Assembly (NCBI GenBank): GCA_910588845.1
Contig: CAJURU010000006.1
Location: forward strand, 101,692 to 165,691
Direction: 5' to 3'
Source of the DNA: an uncultured Lachnospiraceae bacterium
GTDB lineage: Bacteria; Bacillota; Clostridia; Lachnospirales; Lachnospiraceae
DNA: 64,000 nucleotides
Below are positions 46,135-54,803 of the stretch, piece by piece. Below the pieces are notes generated by a model that had not been told where the DNA came from, searched no databases, and was given only the letters and a program-made list of their open reading frames with translations. Made by a program: the position numbers and the translations under genes. Each line of letters opens with the position of its first letter. The stretch's first letter is position 1.

Positions 46135-46163
46135 ATTGTACCATATTCCCATCGCCTATGCAA
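46135..46163 (-). promoter_or_regulatory. toxin promoter
   Basis: On the - strand TTGCAT (46158-46163), a 17 bp spacer and TACAAT (46135-46140) with an extended TG. The -35 and spacer match those of the antisense RNA promoter. The leader before the toxin start is about 40 nt. Confidence 0.7.
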
Positions 46164-46191
46164 AGCAAAAACGCTCCTGTGTTAAATTGCA

Positions 46192-46941
46192 CTACGGATT
46201 CATATCAGTCCTGGAAATTCCCGAGGCAGACATGTCAAAGAATGGGGGATGAGAAACGGATTTCCGTCTCAATGTTCGTATATATTCTTTATCTTCTCTC
46301 GGCACTTTCAGCGATTCCGTAATTTTCTGTAAAGCTTTATTGTGGGTAAAGCCGTCCAGATGATTTTCCTTTAAGAATGGCAGCGTTCTCTCCGGAAATT
46401 CCCGGTAACAGATAGAAACTGCCCACGCCTGTGCCATCTGCACATAATACAATGGCAAATCTACGCTGTCTATTGCTTCCAATACCCGCTCAAGATATTC
46501 GTCATTTACATAATAATTTAGCATCTGTACCAGCACGAAACGGACGTCATATTCCTGGGAGCTGTGCAGATATTCCAATAGAAAATTCCAGAAAGGCTCC
46601 GGCTGTGTTTTTGCCAGTTTGAGTGTGGAACACGTGCTGTCGCAGACGGACCAGTTGTCTATTTTGGGAAGAAATGCGCGCAAAAAAGGCTCTTTCACCT
46701 GTAAATCTCCTTTGGCATAACCGAGAACCATGCCCTGAAGCATGATTTCCTCATAGCTGTCATCGCAGGCTGATTGCAGGTATGTTTGCCAGTCTCCTTT
46801 GGCGAGCTGCTTTGCCATTTTCCGCAAGGCGGGCAGGCGCACGCCCAGAATATGCGTTACGCCAGGCAGCAGGCTGGCCGTAAATTTTTGAAATTGCGGT
46901 TCTCTTTGTAGTTCAAGTTGTTCTTTGATCCATGAATTCAT
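46192..46941 (-). CDS. DNA alkylation repair protein, AlkD-like
   Basis: AlkD-type glycosylases remove N3- and N7-alkylated bases without base flipping, using a HEAT-like helical fold. The 249-residue product is nearly all helical and shows the family features LLPGVTHILGVRLPALRKMA near the N-terminus, the CDSTCSTLK region with the DNA-contacting Asp/Trp area (IDNWSVCD), and AQAWAVSICYREFPE. I chose ATG 46941, with AAAGGA about 9 nt upstream; an upstream in-frame extension to 47001 lacks support. A SigA promoter and a palindrome lie just upstream. Confidence 0.85.
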   Translation of the reverse strand: MNSWIKEQLELQREPQFQKFTASLLPGVTHILGVRLPALRKMAKQLAKGDWQTYLQSACDDSYEEIMLQGMVLGYAKGDLQVKEPFLRAFLPKIDNWSVCDSTCSTLKLAKTQPEPFWNFLLEYLHSSQEYDVRFVLVQMLNYYVNDEYLERVLEAIDSVDLPLYYVQMAQAWAVSICYREFPERTLPFLKENHLDGFTHNKALQKITESLKVPREDKEYIRTLRRKSVSHPPFFDMSASGISRTDMNP

Positions 46942-46966
46942 AAGAGGTATCCTTTCGTACAACATA

Positions 46967-46980
46967 TATACTATAGTATA
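46967..46980. promoter_or_regulatory. 14 bp palindrome over the alkD promoter
   Basis: TATACTATAGTATA is a perfect palindrome. It overlaps the -10 region of a - strand promoter whose -35 TTGACA lies just to the right (about 46998-47003). It could be an operator or simply an AT-rich -10 on both strands. Confidence 0.4.
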
Positions 46981-47009
46981 GCGTATTTGTCCGGTTGTCA
47001 AAGCGGGAA

Positions 47010-47038
47010 TTGTTTTATTCTGCTGGATGTGGTAAAAT
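47010..47038 (+). promoter_or_regulatory. prfB promoter
   Basis: TTGTTT at 47010-47015, a 17 bp spacer and TAAAAT at 47033-47038 with TGTGG before it, about 90 nt upstream of the prfB start. Confidence 0.5.
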
Positions 47039-47126
47039 ATCGGTGGATATTTTACGCGCCGTAGTGCGCATAGGTTACCATGTTTGGCAATATGATTTTA
47101 ATTTCAAAATAGAAAGAGGTGACACG

Positions 47127-48252
47127 ATGGTTGAATTAGACCAGTTCAAGACGACCTTGAACACATACAAAGAACCGTTAGTGGAAGTGAGGGATTCACT
47201 TTAACTTAGCAAATAAAGAGCAGCGTGTCCAGGAATTAGAGCGGGAGATGGAAGCGCCCGATTTTTGGGATGACACGGAAGTTTCCCAGGCGAAAATGAA
47301 AGAACTCAAGAGCCTCAAGGATGATATCGAGACGTATCATCATCTGGAAGGGCAGTACGATGATATCGAGACGCTTCTGGAAATGGGTTATGAGGAGAAC
47401 GACGCTTCGCTTATCCCGGAAATTGAGGAGGCGCTCTCAGAGTTTGAACAGACGTTTGACAATATCCGTATTAAGACGCTTTTGTCTGGTGAATATGATG
47501 GAGAAAACGCCATCATTTCTCTTCATGCAGGAGCCGGGGGAACGGAGTCTTGTGACTGGAACAGTATGTTGTATCGCATGTACAAACGCTGGGCAGATGA
47601 TAAAGGCTTTGCGGTAGAGGTGTTAGATTCTCTTGACGGCGAGGAGGCTGGAATTAAGTCGATTACTTTTGAGGTGCGTGGAGAGAATGCATATGGTTAT
47701 CTGAAGTCAGAAAAAGGCGTGCACCGTCTGGTGCGGATTTCACCGTTTAATGCGGCCGGCAAGCGGCAGACTTCCTTTGCGTCCTGCGACGTGATGCCGG
47801 ATATTGAAAAAGACCTCGATATTGAAGTCAAAGACGACGAGCTGCGCATTGACACTTACCGTTCCAGCGGAGCCGGCGGACAGCACATTAACAAGACGTC
47901 TTCGGCAATCCGCATTACGCACCTTCCCACAGGCATCGTGGTGCAGTGCCAGAATGAACGCTCCCAACACATGAATAAGGATAAGGCGATGCAGATGTTA
48001 AAGGCCAAGCTCTATCTCTTAAAGCAGGAGGAAAATGAGAAAAAGGCGGCGGACATCCGCGGGGAGGTCACGGAGATTGGCTGGGGCAACCAGATTCGCT
48101 CCTATGTTATGCAGCCGTATACCATGGTGAAGGATCACCGCACCAATGCGGAGACCGGTAACGTGGATAGCGTGATGGATGGAAATCTTGATTTGTTTAT
48201 CAATGCATACTTGAAATGGAAGAGCTTGTCTAATACAACGAATATGGAATAA
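47127..48252 (+). CDS. prfB: peptide chain release factor 2, with programmed +1 frameshift
   Basis: Releases finished proteins at UGA and UAA. The gene reads 25 codons from ATG 47127 to CTT 47199-47201, meets an in-frame TAA (47202-47204), then continues in the +1 frame from 47203 (AAC TTA GCA) to the stop at 48252, giving 374 residues. The joined protein has SPF at 205-207 (stop-codon recognition) and GGQ at 250-252 (peptidyl-tRNA hydrolysis), the same numbering as E. coli RF2, which confirms the frameshift junction. AAGAGGTG precedes the start. Confidence 0.95.
47187..47205 (+). promoter_or_regulatory. prfB +1 recoding site with UAA stop
   Basis: A Shine-Dalgarno-like GTGAGGG lies before the slippery CTT and TAA C. 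The canonical site has UGA, which only RF2 reads; here it is UAA, read by RF1 and RF2. The spacing from the GGG to CTT is 5 nt, against 3 nt in E. coli. Confidence 0.85.
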
Positions 48253-48317
48253 TCAATATATTCACTTAAATTTTGTTGTACCAGTGTCAATAGGTATATG
48301 ATAGTTGGAGGGTAATT

Positions 48318-49676
48318 ATGGGAATAATAAAGGCGGCCATACAGTCAGTCTCCGGCGGACTGGCAGATCAATGGCTGGAAGTGATTGAGCCGGACGATAT
48401 GGGGGAACGCACGGTATTTACCAGCGGAATCCTCACACGCAGAGGGCAGAATAAGAAGGGCAGCGACGGTACTGTCAGCAATGGTTCCGTGATCCATGTG
48501 TATGACAATCAGTTTATGATGCTGGTGGATGGGGGCAGAATTGTTGATTATACGGCGGAGCCGGGGTATTTTAAGGTAGATAATTCTGCGCTGCCTTCCT
48601 TATTTAATGGAGAATTAAAAGATACGATTCGTGAATCCTTTAGCCGCATCAAATTTGGCGGGGAGACGCCGGCAAGACAGAAAGTGTTTTACATTAATTT
48701 GCAGGAAATTAAGGGCATTAAATTTGGCACCAGAAATCCCATCAATTATTTTGATAATTTCTACAATGCAGAATTGTTTCTGCGCACGCATGGAACGTAT
48801 TCCATTAAGATTACAGACCCTGTTAAGTTTTATTCAGAAGCCATTCCCCGAAATGTGGCAAAGGTGCAGATTGAGGATATCAACGAACAGTATATGGCGG
48901 AGTTCCTTGAGGCTTTGCAGTCGGCGATTAACCAGATGTCTGCGGACGGCATCCGCATTTCTTACGTGCCTTCTAAGGGACGCGAATTAGGCAAATATAT
49001 GGCGGATACCTTGGATGAGGATTGGCGGCAGATGCGCGGCATGGAAATTCAGGCCGTGGGCATTGCCAGCGTTTCTTATGATGAGAAATCGACAGAATTG
49101 ATAAATATGCGCAATGAGGGCGCAATGTTGAGCGACCCGACAGTACGCGAGGGTTATATGCAGGGACACGTGGCGCGTGGGCTGGAAGCCGCAGGCTCTA
49201 ACGCAGCAGGTGCAATGTCTGGATTTATGGGCATGGGTATGGGCATGAACGCTATGGGTTCCGCCATGGGCGCGGCGTCCGCCGCCAATATGCAGCAAAT
49301 GCAGATGCAGCAAAATGCAGCCATGCAGCAGCAAAATACAGCGACGCAAAACAATGCAAATATGGCGACGCCAAAACCTGGGAATGCAGCGATGCCAGGC
49401 AGCGTTCCTGCGGCTGCGCAGCAGGGGCAAAGCACTTCCCAGGGCTGGACTTGCGCCTGCGGTGCAGCCAATAGCGGAAAGTTTTGCTCAGAGTGCGGCA
49501 ATCCCAAACCTCAGGAGCCGGAGACATGGACATGTGGCTGCGGTCAGGTAAACAGCGGCAAGTTCTGCTCGGAGTGCGGCAAACCCAAGCCGGAAAACAG
49601 TGGAGAATGGACATGTGGCTGCGGTCAGGTAAACAGCGGCAAGTTCTGTTCTCAGTGCGGGAAACCAAGGCAATAA
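48318..49676 (+). CDS. SPFH domain protein with three C-terminal zinc ribbons (YdjI-like)
   Basis: SPFH proteins form membrane-associated scaffolds; Bacillus YdjI recruits a PspA-like stress protein. The 452 residues have an SPFH region of the virion-core-protein-like type (about 20-290), a Met/Gln/Ala-rich linker (about 300-370) and three zinc ribbons with CxC-x10-CxxC spacing (for example CGCGQVNSGKFCSECG). The last two ribbons share about 41 identical bases (49527-49567 and 49608-49648), a recent duplication. It is followed 29 nt later by a zinc-ribbon protein and a TPM protein, the same gene set as ydjGHI of Bacillus. Confidence 0.85.
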   Translation: MGIIKAAIQSVSGGLADQWLEVIEPDDMGERTVFTSGILTRRGQNKKGSDGTVSNGSVIHVYDNQFMMLVDGGRIVDYTAEPGYFKVDNSALPSLFNGELKDTIRESFSRIKFGGETPARQKVFYINLQEIKGIKFGTRNPINYFDNFYNAELFLRTHGTYSIKITDPVKFYSEAIPRNVAKVQIEDINEQYMAEFLEALQSAINQMSADGIRISYVPSKGRELGKYMADTLDEDWRQMRGMEIQAVGIASVSYDEKSTELINMRNEGAMLSDPTVREGYMQGHVARGLEAAGSNAAGAMSGFMGMGMGMNAMGSAMGAASAANMQQMQMQQNAAMQQQNTATQNNANMATPKPGNAAMPGSVPAAAQQGQSTSQGWTCACGAANSGKFCSECGNPKPQEPETWTCGCGQVNSGKFCSECGKPKPENSGEWTCGCGQVNSGKFCSQCGKPRQ

Positions 49677-49705
49677 ATAGTAGTAGGTATAAAAGGAGAT
49701 AAGCG

Positions 49706-50821
49706 ATGGCAGTAATCAGTTATAAATGTCCGAATTGCGATGGTGAACTGGTCTTCCATCCGGCGACGCAGAAGTACAAGTGCGAATACTGTGCTTCTGC
49801 GTTTTCGCAGGAAGAGCTTGCGCAGTTGAAGCCCGCGACGGAGGAAGAGCAAAGAGTGTCTGAATCGCCGCAGGAAGAACAGACGGAGCGTGGGCAAAAG
49901 GAAAATGGGAGATATGGAAATCGGGAAGCTGGAGAACAACAAAGTCAGGAGGAAGGCGTGATGTACCACTGCCCGAGCTGCGGCGCGCAGATTGTGACAG
50001 ACCAGACGACGGCAGCCGCTTTCTGTTACTATTGCCATAATCCAGTCGTGCTATCCGGACGTGTTTCCGGGGAGTTTTTGCCGCACAAAATTATTCCCTT
50101 TACAATTGATAAGCAGCAGGCGACCGAGAAATTTCTCGAATATGCACACAGCAAGAAATTTGTGCCCAAGGCGTTTTTTAACAAACAGCAGATTGAGAAA
50201 ATTTCCGGGGTATATTTCCCATATTGGATGGCTGATATGGATATGAGAGGCTCGTTGCAGGCGGAAGGAAAGAACCTTCGCGTATGGCGCAGCGGGGATA
50301 CGGAATATACGGAGACGAAAATTTACCATGTAGAACGCAGGGGAAATATCCATCTGGAAGACATTACAAAGAACGCGCTGAAGAAAAACAGCCTCAAGCT
50401 GGCGGAAGGCGTGCTGCCCTATGATGTGAGCAAAGTAAAAGGGTTCCATATGGGCTATTTATCTGGATTTTTGGCAGAGAAGCGTGATTTAGGCCGCAGT
50501 GATTTGCAGGCGGAAGTCGTGGAGGACGCCAAAGAGTTTGCCGAGAGGCTTTTGCGGGAAACGGCAGGCGGTTACGGCCATTTAAGTGTGAATAGCTGCC
50601 AGCTTCAAACGCAGCAGGAGCATTGGGATTACATTATGCTTCCGGTATGGACGGTTACATATAAGGGGCGCGATGGAAAAATGTACTATTATTCCATGAA
50701 CGGGCAGAACGGAAAAGTCTACGGCGAGCTGCCGGTCGATGGAGCAAAAGTCTGGATTTTGGGGATTGTCATATTTATGGTGGTATTCCTGTTGGGACTG
50801 CTGGGAGGATGGATGCTATGA
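49706..50821 (+). CDS. zinc-ribbon membrane protein (YdjG-like)
   Basis: The 371 residues have an N-terminal ribbon (YKCPNCDGELVF...YKCEYCASAF), a Glu/Gln-rich linker, a second ribbon (YHCPSCGAQIV...CYYCHNPVVL), a beta-rich body and one C-terminal TM helix (about 346-368, VWILGIVIFMVVFLLGLLGG). It resembles Bacillus YdjG, part of a membrane-stress complex with YdjH and YdjI, and its neighbours fit that. AAGGAG precedes the ATG. The stop overlaps the next start (ATGA), so the two are translationally coupled. Confidence 0.8.
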   Translation: MAVISYKCPNCDGELVFHPATQKYKCEYCASAFSQEELAQLKPATEEEQRVSESPQEEQTERGQKENGRYGNREAGEQQSQEEGVMYHCPSCGAQIVTDQTTAAAFCYYCHNPVVLSGRVSGEFLPHKIIPFTIDKQQATEKFLEYAHSKKFVPKAFFNKQQIEKISGVYFPYWMADMDMRGSLQAEGKNLRVWRSGDTEYTETKIYHVERRGNIHLEDITKNALKKNSLKLAEGVLPYDVSKVKGFHMGYLSGFLAEKRDLGRSDLQAEVVEDAKEFAERLLRETAGGYGHLSVNSCQLQTQQEHWDYIMLPVWTVTYKGRDGKMYYYSMNGQNGKVYGELPVDGAKVWILGIVIFMVVFLLGLLGGWML

Positions 50822-51663
50822 AAATGATAAAGAGATGCTTGACAATGGCTTTATTGCTGTGTATGATAATTTTTTGCATGACGCCTGTACAGGCAGAAGA
50901 AAGTGCGCAGCAGGCAGCGGAAAATATGCAGCTTACAGACCAGGCGGGTTTGTTGTCGGAAACGGAAGCAGAAGAGATTAATCATCGGTTAGCAGAACTG
51001 GAGGAGCGCACGGGCTGGGAGTTTATGGCGCTGACGACAGACGACGCCGGCGGCGAGGATGCGACGTCGTATGCAGAAAGCTGGTTTGACAAATATACGG
51101 GCAAAGATGACGGCGTGATCTGTGCGATTGATATGGATAACCGCGAAATTGTGGTGCGCGCTTTCGGAGAAGCAATGTACTATATCACCGATAACCGCAC
51201 GGAGAGGATTCTTGACGCCGGATATGAGGAGATTTCTGAGGAAAAGCATGCCGCCACATTGCAGGCGATGTTAGGGGAAGTGGAGGACGCTTATCAAACG
51301 GAAAATGCGGACAGAAATTATCTCTATGATGAAGATACAGGGGAAGTGATTCGGCATCCCCGCAAGAAATCCATTACGTTGTCAGAAATCCTCATTGCCC
51401 TGGGACTGGCGATTGTTGCCGGGGGAGCGACAGTTTTTGGTATTTTTGGCAGATACCGCCTGAAGTTTGGCGGCTACAAATATCCCATAGAGAAGAATGG
51501 GCGCGTCAGCTTGACGACGAAGGAAGACAGACTTGTCAATTCTTTTGTCACAAGGCGGCAGATTCCCAAGCAGACGAGCAGCGGAGGGGGCGGCGGCAGC
51601 CGAAGCGCCGTTCATACCGGTTCCGGCGGGCGCAGATCCAGCGGCGGCAGCCGGAAATTTTAG
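50818..51663 (+). CDS. TPM domain membrane protein (YdjH/YgcG-like)
   Basis: The 281-residue product has a signal peptide (about 1-26), a TPM domain outside the membrane (about 35-170, with the TDQAGLLSETEAEEINHRL opening and a KDDGVICAIDMDNRE block), a TM helix (about 192-212) and a Gly/Ser/Arg-rich cytoplasmic tail ending SSGGSRKF. TPM proteins are linked to photosystem repair in plants and membrane stress in bacteria; the biochemical role is open. It is the last gene of the SPFH, zinc-ribbon, TPM operon. ATG 50824 is an alternative start. Confidence 0.8.
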   Translation: MKMIKRCLTMALLLCMIIFCMTPVQAEESAQQAAENMQLTDQAGLLSETEAEEINHRLAELEERTGWEFMALTTDDAGGEDATSYAESWFDKYTGKDDGVICAIDMDNREIVVRAFGEAMYYITDNRTERILDAGYEEISEEKHAATLQAMLGEVEDAYQTENADRNYLYDEDTGEVIRHPRKKSITLSEILIALGLAIVAGGATVFGIFGRYRLKFGGYKYPIEKNGRVSLTTKEDRLVNSFVTRRQIPKQTSSGGGGGSRSAVHTGSGGRRSSGGSRKF

Positions 51664-51716
51664 GGTTTTACAGAATGGTGCGGTTGCAGGAAACGATGTT
51701 CGCATGGCAAAAGTAC

Positions 51717-51745
51717 TTGCAATTGAGGGACAAATATGCTAATAT
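51717..51745 (+). promoter_or_regulatory. promoter of the ACT-hom-apgM operon
   Basis: TTGCAA at 51717-51722, a 17 bp spacer and TAATAT at 51740-51745 with an extended TG. Confidence 0.6.
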
Positions 51746-51795
51746 CTTTGCAGTGAACACAAATGTATTTCACAGGCAAACATACTGGAGGCGTC

Positions 51796-52239
51796 ATGGA
51801 GGACAAGACGAAATATTTTGTTTTAAAGAAGAAAGCCGTTCCAGAGGTATTACTGAAAGTCGTGGAAGCAAAGAAGCTCATAGAATCCGGGCGTGCCGAA
51901 TCCGTACAGGAGGCAACCGATTCCGTGGGAATCAGCCGAAGTTCTTTTTATAAGTATAAGGATGATATTTTCCCATTCCACGACAATGCCAAGGGAAAAA
52001 CCATCACAATGGTGATACAGATGGATGATGAACCGGGGCTTTTGTCCCTGGTGTTACAGATTGTGGCAGATTTCCATGCGAATATTCTCACAATCCATCA
52101 GAGTATTCCGGTCAACGGAATTGCCTCTCTTACGCTGAGCGTAGACGTACTGCCAGACACGAAGAATGTGTCCTACATGGTAGAGAGCATCGAGCAGCAG
52201 GAGGGCGTACATTATTTAAAAATATTAGCCAGGGAGTGA
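51796..52239 (+). CDS. ACT domain protein (UPF0735/PheB-like)
   Basis: The 147 residues have an N-terminal helix-turn-helix-like part (ESVQEATDSVGISRSSFYKY) and a C-terminal ACT domain (about 68-145, beginning ITMVIQMDDEPGLLS). Proteins of this family sit next to hom or pheA genes and are thought to sense amino acids. Here it lies 4 nt before hom, which suggests control of threonine and methionine synthesis, possibly by binding an amino acid. TGGAGG precedes ATG 51796. The family role is not proven. Confidence 0.85.
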   Translation: MEDKTKYFVLKKKAVPEVLLKVVEAKKLIESGRAESVQEATDSVGISRSSFYKYKDDIFPFHDNAKGKTITMVIQMDDEPGLLSLVLQIVADFHANILTIHQSIPVNGIASLTLSVDVLPDTKNVSYMVESIEQQEGVHYLKILARE

Positions 52240-52243
52240 CATT

Positions 52244-53443
52244 ATGATTAAGATAGCAATTTTAGGTTACGGAACGATTGGTTCCGGCGTGGTAGAAGTT
52301 TTAAATACCAACAGTGAGAGCATCGCCAAGCGCGCAGGTGATGGAATTGAAGTAAAATACATATTGGATTTGCGCGATTTTCCGGGAGATCCTATGGAGG
52401 ACAAGGTCATACACGATTATGATGTGATTGCCAATGACCCGGAGGTTGAAGTGGTCGTGGAAGCAATGGGAGGCGTGGAACCGGCGTATACGTTTGTGAA
52501 ACGTGCATTGCTTGCGGGTAAGAATGTTACAACTTCTAACAAGGCGCTGGTGGCAAAGCATGGGGCAGAATTGATTGCCATTGCCAAGGAGCAGAACATC
52601 AATTTCTTGTTTGAAGCCAGCGTAGGCGGCGGCATTCCGATTATCCGTCCCTTGAATTCTTCTCTGACCGCAGATGAGATCGAGGAAATTACAGGAATTT
52701 TAAATGGAACTACGAATTATATTCTCAGTAAGATGACCTTTGAGGGGCTCGAATTTGCGGATGTGCTCAAAGATGCACAGTCCCGAGGTTATGCGGAGGC
52801 AGATCCCACAGCGGACGTGGAGGGGTACGACGCTTGTAGGAAGATTGCCATTTTGACGTCCCTTGTATGTGGGCAGCAGGTAGATTTTGAGGATATTTAT
52901 ACGGAGGGAATCTCTAAGATTACCGCCGATGATATCAAGTACGCCAAAGCGATGGGGCTTGTCATTAAGCTTCTTGCCACCAGCAGAAAGACGAAGGAAG
53001 GTTACTGCGCGATGGTTGCGCCGTTCATGCTTTCACAGCAGCATCCTTTGTACAGTGTCAATGATGTGTTCAACGCCATTTTCGTGCATGGCAATGTCTT
53101 AGGCGACGCGATGTTCTATGGCAGCGGCGCAGGCAAGCTGCCGACTGCGAGTGCGGTAGTTGCCGATATTGTAGATATCGCCAAGCATTTGCACAAAAAT
53201 ATTCTCATATCCTGGAGTTCTAAGAAGATGGACTTGGTGGACAAAGGCAGGAGCGAGAGCCGTTTCTTTGTGCGCAGCGCGGAGGATAAGGAGAAGGTGC
53301 AGTCCCTGTTCGGTGAAGTTGAATTTGTGGAGGCGCCTCAGATAAGCGGCGAAGTTGGTTTCCTGACCGGGAAAATGAGCGAGGAAGAATTTGAAAAGAA
53401 AGCAGACGGATTAAATGTGATTCAGAGAATCCGTGTAGTATAG
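52244..53443 (+). CDS. hom: homoserine dehydrogenase
   Basis: Reduces aspartate semialdehyde to homoserine, the branch point to threonine and methionine. The 399 residues begin with a Rossmann fold (IAILGYGTIGSGVVEVL) and have VTTSNKALVAKHG and the conserved catalytic-region block GILNGTTNYILSKM, plus YAEADPTADVEGYDA. The C-terminal part after about residue 320 is a short ACT-like region (about 350-399), smaller than in many HSDs. GGGAGTG lies 7 nt before the ATG. It is in one operon with the ACT protein and apgM. Confidence 0.95.
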   Translation: MIKIAILGYGTIGSGVVEVLNTNSESIAKRAGDGIEVKYILDLRDFPGDPMEDKVIHDYDVIANDPEVEVVVEAMGGVEPAYTFVKRALLAGKNVTTSNKALVAKHGAELIAIAKEQNINFLFEASVGGGIPIIRPLNSSLTADEIEEITGILNGTTNYILSKMTFEGLEFADVLKDAQSRGYAEADPTADVEGYDACRKIAILTSLVCGQQVDFEDIYTEGISKITADDIKYAKAMGLVIKLLATSRKTKEGYCAMVAPFMLSQQHPLYSVNDVFNAIFVHGNVLGDAMFYGSGAGKLPTASAVVADIVDIAKHLHKNILISWSSKKMDLVDKGRSESRFFVRSAEDKEKVQSLFGEVEFVEAPQISGEVGFLTGKMSEEEFEKKADGLNVIQRIRVV

Positions 53444-53451
53444 AGCGATAA

Positions 53452-53487
53452 GAATGTCTCAGAAGCCATGCTGCTTTTGAGGCATTC
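53452..53487. promoter_or_regulatory. hairpin between hom and apgM
   Basis: GAATG, CTCA and AGC pair with GCT, TGAG and CATTC in order, with small bulges. No T-run follows. It may tune apgM expression or protect the upstream mRNA. Confidence 0.45.
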
Positions 53488-53512
53488 TGTCTGGAAAGGT
53501 GGAAGGAAAAGA

Positions 53513-54715
53513 ATGAAATATGTGATTGTGCTGGGCGACGGCATGGCAGACCGCCCGATAGACGAACTGGGAGGCATGACCCCCTTAGAATTTGCCCAAA
53601 CCCCGCAGATGGACGCGCTTGCGGCGGCTGGGGAGATTGGTATGGTGCACACCATCCCGGAGGGCATGTCGCCGGGAAGCGATACGGCAAATCTCTCCGT
53701 ATTAGGGTATGATCCCAAGATTTATTATTCTGGGCGTTCTCCCTTGGAGGCATTGAGTATCGGAGTGGATATGAAGCCTACGGATGTCTCTTTGCGCTGT
53801 AATATTGTAACGCTCTCAGAAAAGGAAGAGAATTTCGAGGATAAGAAGATTTTAGATCACAGTTCCGGCGAGATTTCTACGGAGGAAGCGGCCATTCTGA
53901 TTGACGCTGTCAAAAAGGAACTGGAGACAGATATTTATAAATTTTATGTGGGCACTAGCTACCGCCATCTGTTGATTTGGCAGCAGGGGCAGGTTGTGGA
54001 TTTGACGCCGCCTCATGATGTACTGGGACAGACTGTTGGACAGTATCTGCCAGAGGACGCTGTACTCAAGGAGATGATGAAAAAGAGTTACGACATTTTG
54101 GTGAATCATCCCATCAATGTAGAGCGGAAAAAGAAAGGCCAGAATCCCGCCAACGCTTGCTGGTTTTGGGGGGCGGGTACAAGGCCGTCTTTGTCTTCGT
54201 TCCAGGAAAAAACAGGCTTAAAAGGCGCCATGATATCGGCGGTCGACCTTTTAAAAGGAATCGCGGTGGGCGCCTCCATGAAAAATATTTCCGTGGAAGG
54301 AGCCAATGGCGGGCTGAATACCAACTATGAAGGCAAAGCACAGGCAGCGGTAGATGCGCTGACAAAAGAGGATTGTGATTTTGTCTATGTGCACTTAGAA
54401 GCCCCGGATGAGATGGGACATCAGGGCAGCGTGGAACGGAAGGTACAGGCGATTGAGAATTTAGATGCGCGTGTGATTGCACCGATTAAGGCGGGACTGG
54501 AACAGGCGGGCGCAGAGTTCCGTATGCTTGTGATGCCCGATCATCCCACGCCAATTTCCCTGCGCACGCATACCGGCGACAGCGTTCCCTATTTGCTCTA
54601 CGATAGCACGAAAGTGCAGCAGAATTCCTGGAAATATAATGAGCGGGAAGCAGAACAATCCGGGCACAGCGTGGCCAGAGGCTGCGAGATGATGGATTAC
54701 CTGATTGGAAAATAG
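53513..54715 (+). CDS. apgM: cofactor-independent phosphoglycerate mutase, archaeal type
   Basis: Interconverts 3- and 2-phosphoglycerate using metal ions. The 400 residues match the ApgM family, with MKYVIVLGDGMADRPIDELG carrying the first metal ligand Asp, GSDTANLSVLGYDP with the phospho-serine, and LVMPDHPTPI with the later Asp and His ligands. In many clostridia this gene follows hom; members in this context may act as homoserine kinase-like phosphotransferases, which was suggested for the family but is not shown here. ATG 53513 has GGAAGG upstream. Confidence 0.9.
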   Translation: MKYVIVLGDGMADRPIDELGGMTPLEFAQTPQMDALAAAGEIGMVHTIPEGMSPGSDTANLSVLGYDPKIYYSGRSPLEALSIGVDMKPTDVSLRCNIVTLSEKEENFEDKKILDHSSGEISTEEAAILIDAVKKELETDIYKFYVGTSYRHLLIWQQGQVVDLTPPHDVLGQTVGQYLPEDAVLKEMMKKSYDILVNHPINVERKKKGQNPANACWFWGAGTRPSLSSFQEKTGLKGAMISAVDLLKGIAVGASMKNISVEGANGGLNTNYEGKAQAAVDALTKEDCDFVYVHLEAPDEMGHQGSVERKVQAIENLDARVIAPIKAGLEQAGAEFRMLVMPDHPTPISLRTHTGDSVPYLLYDSTKVQQNSWKYNEREAEQSGHSVARGCEMMDYLIGK

Positions 54716-54725
54716 AAAGTAATCG

Positions 54726-54803
54726 TGGACGTTGATTTGCTGCTGAATAGTTACGAAAGTTAAGCAATCACAGGGTAATCCCTTGCAGCAAGTCAACGTT
54801 CCA
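54726..54803. repeat. imperfect inverted repeat between apgM and the DUF2752 gene
   Basis: TGGACGTTGATTTGCTG pairs with CAGCAAGTCAACGTTCCA, the right arm lying in the end of the convergent DUF2752 gene. It may serve as a shared terminator, though no T-run is present. Confidence 0.55.
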
